The notes under the pieces are model-generated. The model searched no databases. It was not told where the DNA came from and saw only the letters and a list, made by a program, of their open reading frames with translations. The position numbers and the translations under genes were made by a program. A DNA stretch of 64,000 nt from Acidovorax sp. RAC01 (GTDB lineage Bacteria > Pseudomonadota > Gammaproteobacteria > Burkholderiales > Burkholderiaceae_C). Below, piece by piece: positions 57,039 through 64,000 of the stretch. How positions within the stretch are numbered: the first letter of the stretch is position 1; every line of letters begins with the position of its first letter. The DNA lies in assembly GCF_001714725.1 (NCBI RefSeq), contig NZ_CP016447.1, forward strand, positions 948,501 through 1,012,500, read 5' to 3'.

Positions 57039-57500
57039 TCAGCCCTGGATGCTGTCGCGTCCGGTGACCGCCATGAGGGTGCACCCCATGGTGGCAATCA
57101 GCTTTTCTTGGCTCCCGTCGATGGCGAAGGCGCGCCCTTCGCACACGGTGATGGTGCGGCCGGGCTTCAGCACCCGACCCTCCATTCGAAATCGGTCACC
57201 TTTGGCTGGGGCCAGCAGATTGATCTTGAACTCGATGGTGAGGACAGCTGCATCGGCCGACATCAGGCTGAAACCTGCATATCCGCAGGCCGAATCCAGC
57301 GCGGTGGCGACCATTCCGGCATGAAGAAATCCATGCTGTTGGGTCAACCCGGGGGCCCAAGGCAGTTCGATGTCCACGGCACCTGGCGCCACAAGGCCCA
57401 GCGATGCGTCCAGGGTCTGCATGGCTCCTTGTCGCGCAAAACTGTCGCGCACTCGGTCAGCAAAGTCGGGGCAATGCGGCTCAAAGCGATGCAGGCTCAC
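57039..57500 (-). CDS. PaaI-family hotdog thioesterase
   Basis: A 153-aa hotdog-fold protein. [20 protein letters not shown] is the active-site helix of PaaI-type thioesterases, and [20 protein letters not shown] follows. I use the GTG at 57500 with GGAG six bases upstream; an alternative TTG lies four codons before. It is the first gene after the LiuR operator and likely heads the transcript that includes isovaleryl-CoA dehydrogenase. It may relieve CoA trapping by hydrolysing branched acyl-CoAs. Confidence 0.87.
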   Translation of the reverse strand: MSLHRFEPHCPDFADRVRDSFARQGAMQTLDASLGLVAPGAVDIELPWAPGLTQQHGFLHAGMVATALDSACGYAGFSLMSADAAVLTIEFKINLLAPAKGDRFRMEGRVLKPGRTITVCEGRAFAIDGSQEKLIATMGCTLMAVTGRDSIQG

Positions 57501-57513
57501 GGCAGTCTCCAAA

Positions 57514-57535
57514 TTTACGTTTACGTAAACGTCAA
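57514..57535. promoter_or_regulatory. LiuR operator 1
   Basis: Contains the perfect 16-bp palindrome ACGTTTACGTAAACGT (57517-57532) flanked by TTT and CAA. This matches my memory of the proteobacterial LiuR consensus built on TTTACGT and ACGTCAA. It lies directly upstream of the PaaI-type thioesterase and isovaleryl-CoA dehydrogenase genes. Confidence 0.85.
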
Positions 57536-57542
57536 TTATGAA

Positions 57543-57938
57543 TCAGTTTCGCTTTTCCACCTTGGCCAGCAGCGTCCGCGCCTCGTCTTCGTGCTCGCGC
57601 ACCTCTTCCAGGTTGGCCTTCAATTCCGCCATCTGCTCTTCGAGCTGCTTGCGATGGACCACCAGCACGTCGAGGAATTTGCGCAGCTGAACGCCTGTAT
57701 CACGGGGGCTGTCATAGAGATCGATGATTTCCTTGGCCTCCGTGAGTGAGAGGCCCAGGCGCTTTGCCCGCAGCGTCAGGCGCAGCCGGGTGCGGTCGCG
57801 TGCGCTGTACACGCGATTGCGTCCAGTCGAACCGGTACGCTCGGGCTGCAGCAGGCCCATGTCTTCGTAGAAACGGATCGCCCGGGTAGTGAGGTCGAAC
57901 TCTTTGGCGAGATCACTGATGGTGTAAGTGTTGGCCAT
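57543..57938 (-). CDS. liuR: MerR-family regulator of leucine degradation
   Basis: A 131-aa MerR-type regulator. N-terminal HTH TYTISDLAKEFDLTTRAIRF then YEDMGLLQPERTGSTGRNRV, and a C-terminal coiled coil (HRKQLEEQMAELKANLEEVR) for dimerisation. No metal-binding cysteines, so it is not a metal sensor. It is the LiuR type by sequence pattern, by adjacency to isovaleryl-CoA dehydrogenase and by the ACGTTTACG operators on both sides. LiuR proteins repress liu genes until a pathway acyl-CoA appears. Confidence 0.9.
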   Translation of the reverse strand: MANTYTISDLAKEFDLTTRAIRFYEDMGLLQPERTGSTGRNRVYSARDRTRLRLTLRAKRLGLSLTEAKEIIDLYDSPRDTGVQLRKFLDVLVVHRKQLEEQMAELKANLEEVREHEDEARTLLAKVEKRN

Positions 57939-58019
57939 GGTGGGTGCTGCACACAGCAGTATCGGTTGCACACAGGAGACAGCCTTGTGGCGGTAGCTCC
58001 CTACAATGCATCGAATGGA

Positions 58020-58041
58020 TGACGTTTACGTTAACGTCAAT
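58020..58041. promoter_or_regulatory. LiuR operator 2, between liuR and the metallo-hydrolase gene
   Basis: TGACGTTTACGTTAACGTCA is a near-perfect palindrome of the same type as operator 1. It lies between the divergent liuR and metallo-beta-lactamase-fold genes, so it should control both: autoregulation of liuR and leucine-linked expression of the hydrolase. Confidence 0.82.
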
Positions 58042-58063
58042 GCTAACCCATCCTCTCATCCGC

Positions 58064-59143
58064 ATGAATCCACTCGAACACCAGATCCACTACCCGCTAG
58101 GCGATGCGCTTCCACCCGAGGGCGACTCTATTGAAGTCATGCCCGGAGTGCACTGGCTTCGCATGGGTCTTCCGTTCGCGCTCGATCACATCAATCTGTG
58201 GTTACTGCGCGATCGACAACCGGGCGCGGATGGTGTGATGCTGGACGGCTGGAGTGTGGTCGACTGCTGCATCGACAGTGCTGCGACCCGTGCGCAGTGG
58301 GAGCAGGTTTTTGTGAACTGCCTGGGTGGCCTGCCCATCTTGCGCGTCATCGTGACCCACATGCATCCAGACCATATCGGCCTGGCCCATTGGCTGTGCG
58401 AGCGATGGAATGTTCGCTTGTGGATCAGCGCTACCGATTACAACGTGGCGCGCGTCGCTGTCTATGATCCGCAAGGCTTTGGCGGAGAAGCGGGGGCGGA
58501 TTTCTATGCCTTGCATGGTGCGCAAGACGCGTCCTTTCTAGCCCATGTGCGAGGGCGCGGATCGTATTTTCCGACCCTTGTGCCCGCGCTGCCACCCCGC
58601 TTTCGCCGAATCATGGATGGAGACACGCTGGACATCGGCGGCCGAGAATGGCGTTGCATCAGCGGCTATGGGCACGCGCCCGAGCATATCGCGCTGTTCT
58701 GCGCAGAGTTGACGACCTTGATCAGCGGCGACATGGTGTTGCCGCGCATCTCAACCAATGTCAGTGTGCATGCCAGTGAACCAGAGGCCAATCCGCTGCA
58801 GCTCTTCCTGAGCTCGCTGCGCAGATACCTCGACCTACCGGAGAGCACGTTGGTGCTGCCGTCACACGGCAAGCCATTCATAGGGTTGGCGACACGCATT
58901 GCACAACTGCAAGACCATCATCGAGAGCGGCTTGGCGAAATCCTGCAGGCGGCCCAGCACCGCGCCCTGAGTGCGGCTGATACTGTGCCAATTCTTTTTC
59001 AACGCAAGTTGGACACCCATCAGATGACATTTGCACTGGGCGAAGCGCTGGCGCATTTGCACCATCTGTGGGTGGAAGGCAAGTTAGAGCGCTTTATAGA
59101 CCAGGCCGGCGTCCACCGATTTCGTGTAGCGAACGTCGAATAA
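58064..59143 (+). CDS. Metallo-beta-lactamase-fold hydrolase, predicted LiuR regulon member
   Basis: A 359-aa MBL-fold enzyme with the metal motif His99-x-His101-x-Asp103-His104 in VTHMHPDHIGLAHW, a later GYGHAPEHIALFC and TLISGDMVLPRIS. A C-terminal helical domain (residues about 270-359) resembles that of LACTB2-type hydrolases. The LiuR operator lies in its promoter, which suggests a role on a branched acyl-thioester or similar ester, but this is inference. Start at 58064 rather than 58040 because the latter overlaps the operator. IS copy 2 begins 68 bp downstream. Confidence 0.85.
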   Translation: MNPLEHQIHYPLGDALPPEGDSIEVMPGVHWLRMGLPFALDHINLWLLRDRQPGADGVMLDGWSVVDCCIDSAATRAQWEQVFVNCLGGLPILRVIVTHMHPDHIGLAHWLCERWNVRLWISATDYNVARVAVYDPQGFGGEAGADFYALHGAQDASFLAHVRGRGSYFPTLVPALPPRFRRIMDGDTLDIGGREWRCISGYGHAPEHIALFCAELTTLISGDMVLPRISTNVSVHASEPEANPLQLFLSSLRRYLDLPESTLVLPSHGKPFIGLATRIAQLQDHHRERLGEILQAAQHRALSAADTVPILFQRKLDTHQMTFALGEALAHLHHLWVEGKLERFIDQAGVHRFRVANVE

Positions 59144-59296
59144 ACGCATGCAGTCCGCAACAGACAGGCGCCGATTGCGTTGCGAATGAACGCCAGATTC
59201 GTTCGCAGATGTGACCTGCCCCCTGCAGCCGTACCAATCAAAAGTGGAAGTCCGGGTTCAAGGTTAATCGATTTGTTTTTGAGTTGAAGGGTGTTG

Positions 59297-59328
59297 AGCT
59301 GCATCGCCAGCGCGCTGGCGATGCAGCT
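59297..59328. repeat. Perfect 32-bp palindrome in outer IS copy 2
   Basis: The same palindrome as at 27432-27463, made of AGCTGCATCGCCAGCG and its complement, conserved in both copies of the outer element. Confidence 0.85.
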
Positions 59329-59558
59329 GGGCGAAACGAGCCGGTGGCATGCGCCCTAAGCTGCTGTGCGGCCTGACTTCGTTGTAGTCCGTGCGCCAGA
59401 CCGCCACCGCCATCCTGGCCTGATGCAAGGTTTGGAACCAGCACTCGTTGAGATGCTCATCGCGGAACTTGCCATTGAAGCTCTCGATGTAGCCGTTCTG
59501 CATCGGTGTATTGACCCAGTGAATTCCTGCACAGGTGTTAACGTTGAAGGAAACGACG

Positions 59559-59876
59559 ATGAGCACCCTGATGGAAGACGACATCAAGCGCTGGACGGCC
59601 AAGCGTAAGACGGCCCTGGTTCTGGACATCATTCAAGGCAAGACGACCGTGTCGGAAGCCAGCCGGACCTATGACCTCAACCCTTCTGAGGTAGAGCAGT
59701 GGGTCGACGATGGCAAGAAGGGCATGGAGAACGCTCTGCGAACCAAGCCCCTGGAAGTCAAAGAGCAGTACGAGCGCCAGCTCAGTGACTTGCAGCAGGC
59801 CTACGGCGAAGCCATGCTGGAGCTGCGTGCCAGAAAAAAGCTGGCTTCCCTGCTGGGCAACGAGGACGAGAAATGA
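59559..59876 (+). CDS. IS3-family OrfA (DUF1153-like), inner IS copy 2
   Basis: A 105-aa protein identical to the one at 26436-26753, with the helix-turn-helix VSEASRTYDLNPSEVEQW. It overlaps orfB by ATGA. Confidence 0.9.
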   Translation: MSTLMEDDIKRWTAKRKTALVLDIIQGKTTVSEASRTYDLNPSEVEQWVDDGKKGMENALRTKPLEVKEQYERQLSDLQQAYGEAMLELRARKKLASLLGNEDEK

Positions 59877-60694
59877 TCCTCAGCCTTCAGCAGGGATTGG
59901 CACAAGACGGAGTCAAAGTCAGCCTGGTCAAGCTGTGTCAGTGGTTCGAGATGCCGCGGCGCACGGTGTATTACCGCAGCGTCAAAACTGCGCCGAAGGT
60001 GCAGGATCATCTGGTCAAGCCGATCAAGGCCATGATCGAGGCGAACCCATCGTTCGGGTATCGGACGGTGGCGCATCTGCTGGGATTCAACAAGAACACC
60101 GTGCAGCGCATCTTTCAGCTCAAGGGCTGGCAGGTTCGCAAACGACCTGTGGGCTTCAGGCCTCGCATTCAGGCTCTGCCATCCGTTGCCAAGGCGCCGG
60201 ATGAACGCTGGGCCACAGACCTGTGCCGTGTATGGGCAGGGCGTGATGGCTGGGCTTCGCTGGCCCTGGTAATCGACTGCTACAGCCGCGAATTACTGGG
60301 TTGGCACCTCAGCCGCAGCGGCCGCTCCAAGACGGCCGAGGCCGCGTTGGAGCAAGCCTTGATCGCCCGGTACGGTTGCTTGGGTAAGGTCAAGCAACCG
60401 TTCCTGTTGAGATCGGATAACGGTTTGGTGTTCACCAGCCGCAGCTACACGGCACTGGTCAAAAGCTACGGGCTACAGCAGGAGTTCATCACCCCGTACA
60501 GCCCCGAGCAGAACGGCATGGTCGAGCGCGTGATCAGAACGCTCAAAGAGCAGTGCGTTCACCGCCACCGATTTGAAACCCTGCAGCACGCCAGTCGCGT
60601 GATCGCAGACTGGATCAGCTTTTACAACCACCGGCGCCCACACCAGGCGCTGGCCATGAAGACCCCCGCTGAGGCTTATGCTTTAGCAGCCTGA
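59873..60694 (+). CDS. IS3-family OrfB transposase, inner IS copy 2
   Basis: A 273-aa DDE transposase, identical to the one at 25618-26439, with WATDLCRVW, LRSDNGLVFTSRSY and NGMVERVIRTLKEQ. It appears intact. Confidence 0.95.
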   Translation: MILSLQQGLAQDGVKVSLVKLCQWFEMPRRTVYYRSVKTAPKVQDHLVKPIKAMIEANPSFGYRTVAHLLGFNKNTVQRIFQLKGWQVRKRPVGFRPRIQALPSVAKAPDERWATDLCRVWAGRDGWASLALVIDCYSRELLGWHLSRSGRSKTAEAALEQALIARYGCLGKVKQPFLLRSDNGLVFTSRSYTALVKSYGLQQEFITPYSPEQNGMVERVIRTLKEQCVHRHRFETLQHASRVIADWISFYNHRRPHQALAMKTPAEAYALAA

Positions 60695-61352
60695 CCTGCG
60701 CAGAAACCGCTGGGTCAATACATCGGGCGCCCCGGCTGGATCAGGATGTGGCGAATTCCATGCGCTTGCGCCCAGGCCATGAATGCCCTGCTTGTGAACT
60801 CCGGGCCGTTGTCGGTTCGCACCGCCTGAGGATACCCACGGAACAGCGCTGCCCGGTCCAGAACGCGGGTGACGTACTGGCCCGAGATGCCGAAGTCCAC
60901 CACGATGTCCACACTCTCGTGGCTGAAGTCGTCAGCGACCGTGAGGTACTTCAGGCGCCGCCCACCCGAGAGGCTGTCGCTCACGAAATCCATGCTCCAC
61001 ACCTCGTTGACCGTGCGTGCCAGCTGCAGCGGCACACGCTCATTGATAGGCCGCTTGCTCTTCTTGCGCCGGCGTACAGCCAGATTGGCTTGCCGGTAAA
61101 GGCGGTACACCCGCTTGTGGTTGACGCCGGGAAACTGCGGGCGCAGCAGATCGTGGATTCGCCGATAGCCAAAGCGCCGACGCACATGCGCGATCTCCAC
61201 GATCTTCTCGTGCAGATCCAGCGTGGCCTGGTCGGCCGTTGGTGGATGTCGGTAGCTGTCGCGGGAGAGCCCCACAAGACGGCACGCGCGGCGTTCAGAC
61301 AAATGGTGCTCGCTGACCATGATCCGGATCGCCTCGCGCCTGGCCTGTGGGG

Positions 61353-61628
61353 CTAGCGCTTTACCCCAAGAACGCTCTTGAGCGCGTGCATGTCGAGGTG
61401 GGCCTCGGCCAGCAGCCGCTTGAGTTTGGCGTTCTCGGATTCGAGCTCACGCAGGCGCTGGGCCTCCGAGACCTGCATACCGCCGAACTTGGCGCGCCAC
61501 TTATAGAACGTCGCATCGCTGAAGCCGCCGTTGCGGCACAGCTCCTTGATCGGCATGCCTGCTTCGGCCTGCCTAAGGAACCCGATGATCTGTTCCTCGC
61601 TGAATCTGCTCTTCTTCATGTCCGTCAT
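61353..61628 (-). CDS. IS3-family OrfA, outer IS copy 2
   Basis: A 91-aa protein identical to that at 25132-25407, with helix-turn-helix and leucine-rich coiled coil. Intact, but its partner OrfB is disrupted. Confidence 0.95.
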   Translation of the reverse strand: MTDMKKSRFSEEQIIGFLRQAEAGMPIKELCRNGGFSDATFYKWRAKFGGMQVSEAQRLRELESENAKLKRLLAEAHLDMHALKSVLGVKR

Positions 61629-61858
61629 TCTCCTGGTGGTTGACGGACTTCACTAACTTCAGACTGGTACGGCTGGAAGGGGGCAGGTCAATGTATCGAT
61701 GCTTTTAAAGCGTAGAAGGCTGGTGAACCGCCATGCGCGCCCGATCAATACAAACGACCCCAAGCGGCAGTCGCAAGCTACCTGACCGTTCAAACGCAGT
61801 CGATCTGAACCGGCAGGCGCTGCTTTGCTGATTCGATGTTCGCAGCTGCAAAGCAAAA

Positions 61859-61888
61859 CGCCCTTCTACTCGAAAGAGCAGAAGGGCG
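61859..61888 (-). terminator. rRNA operon terminator
   Basis: On the minus strand CGCCCTTCTGCTC pairs with GAGTAGAAGGGCG over a short TTTC loop and is followed by TTTTGCTTT. It lies just beyond the 5S gene in transcription order, as expected for the end of an rRNA operon. Confidence 0.88.
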
Positions 61889-61903
61889 GTTTGGGCTGTA
61901 AGA

Positions 61904-62018
61904 GCCTGACGATGACCTACTTTCACACGGGAACCCGCACTATCATCGGCGCAAAGTCGTTTCACTGTCCTGTTCGGGATGGGAAGGAGTGGTACCAACT
62001 TGCTATGGTCATCAGGCA
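61904..62018 (-). rRNA. rrf: 5S ribosomal RNA
   Basis: Minus-strand sequence starts TGCCTGATGACCATAGCAAG and contains the conserved CCATCCCGAACAGG loop. It ends near CATCGTCAGGCTC, which pairs with the 5' end. Length about 115 nt fits. The ends are set from this pairing and may be off by a few bases. It follows the 23S gene after about 140 bp without a tRNA. Confidence 0.95.
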
Positions 62019-62160
62019 TAACTTGGTGCTGGGCTGTTCGAGGAACAGCCTGGCGAATTCATAGAGTTTGGAATCAGATTTTTGTGTCTTTTGACTGCGT
62101 CAACTTGGCATAACAATCTTTGAGCTGTTCACACTTTTGTGTGTTGGCTATCAAAGTTAT

Positions 62161-64000
<1,840 letters not shown>

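Larger units (their letters stand above)
59507..60722 (+). mobile_element. Second IS3-family element (1216 bp) nested in outer IS copy 2
   Basis: The same 1216-bp element as at 25590-26805, ends TGTATTGACCCAG. A TCGG duplication is at 59503-59506 and 60723-60726. Again antisense to the host IS. It has a separate insertion site from copy 1, so it arrived independently. Confidence 0.93.
59264..61320 (-). pseudogene. IS3-family OrfB transposase, outer IS copy 2, disrupted
   Basis: The 5' part (60723-61320) runs through to GIRHILIQPGRPM and the 3' part (59264-59506) resumes at QNGYIESFNGK. The inner element is inserted with a TCGG duplication on both sides. The first two catalytic Asp residues and the final Glu are now on separate fragments, so the transposase is dead. 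Confidence 0.92.
59212..61690 (-). mobile_element. IS3-family (IS407-group-like) element, copy 2, carrying a second insertion sequence
   Basis: The same outer element as at 25070-27548, in opposite orientation and the same total length (2479 bp). The ends TGACCTGCCCCC match. Flanks are CAGATG on the left and ATGTAT on the right, so only a 3-bp ATG repeat is seen instead of a 4-bp duplication. The inner element is at 59507-60722, at a different position in orfB than in copy 1. Confidence 0.92.

Noticed and set aside
25070-61690. A 36-kb composite transposon bounded by the two nested IS copies
   Set aside because: Copy 1 has its own target duplication and a restorable target gene, so it inserted alone. 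The segment between holds ordinary chromosomal genes and no cargo such as resistance genes.
62019-62160. A possible tRNA between 23S and 5S
   Set aside because: I could not form a cloverleaf or find a T-loop GTTCRA motif in the 140 bp spacer.

Overview
The window looks like a chromosomal segment of a high-GC betaproteobacterium of the family Comamonadaceae, with Acidovorax or a close relative the best guess. The reasons are strong GC bias in third codon positions, Bug-type and LivK-type orphan binding proteins, a LiuR-controlled leucine/isovalerate pathway, and two interspersed repeats that I recognise from that family: a GAGCCTGTCGAA hairpin and a PGRPKQASAPSGGSE-coding element. The right end is a ribosomal RNA operon on the minus strand (5S plus the 3' two thirds of 23S). 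Genus is inferred; no search was possible.

Left part, 1-24300. The 5' end of a uvrA gene runs off the left edge, followed by two tandem paralogous LivK-like binding proteins, a large MHS-type transporter and a small membrane protein. From 23052 down to 6541 lies a long minus-strand series for branched-chain acyl-CoA breakdown. In transcription order it holds an acyl-CoA ligase, mccB, a dienelactone-hydrolase-like protein, a DinB protein, a methylglutaconyl-CoA hydratase, a DUF4126 membrane protein, mccA, a GhrA-type reductase, a DUF3592 protein, HMG-CoA lyase, a YbaK deacylase, a DUF1289 protein and a DsbA-fold isomerase. A plus-strand block sits inside it (10231-13201: hydroxyacyl-CoA dehydrogenase, BKACE enzyme and Bug binding protein, with a divergent LysR gene). 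That block looks like a separate beta-keto-acid catabolic locus. An AraC regulator is divergent from the ligase.

Middle part, 24296-46600. A DUF4238 gene is split by a 2479-bp nested insertion sequence with a clear 4-bp target duplication, and its reading frame can be restored exactly. After it come a GST, a patatin lipoprotein, a HAD phosphatase, YchJ, DUF4197, YetF and DUF2237 proteins, a degenerate HD-GYP protein, a CsgG-like lipoprotein with a peptidoglycan-binding end, and an oxidoreductase. The most unusual locus is 37230-44833. It has two paralogous repeat-containing lipoproteins, a truncated response-regulator remnant, an intact response regulator, and two overlapping hybrid histidine kinases. 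The motif ACCCT-N8-AGGGT precedes both regulator copies. A chemoreceptor follows.

Right part, 46800-64000. A polyphosphate kinase 2 is followed by a minus-strand run of acyl-CoA dehydrogenase, SDR, PPOX, DUF695-like protein, thiolase, aceK, carbonic anhydrase, isovaleryl-CoA dehydrogenase, a PaaI-type thioesterase and the MerR regulator liuR. Two near-palindromic ACGTTTACG operators flank liuR; one also lies at the 5' end of a metallo-beta-lactamase-fold gene, which I therefore place in the LiuR regulon. A second, inverted copy of the nested insertion sequence (59212-61690) lies just beyond the rRNA operon terminator. In the two copies the inner element sits at different positions in the outer one, so the nesting arose twice.
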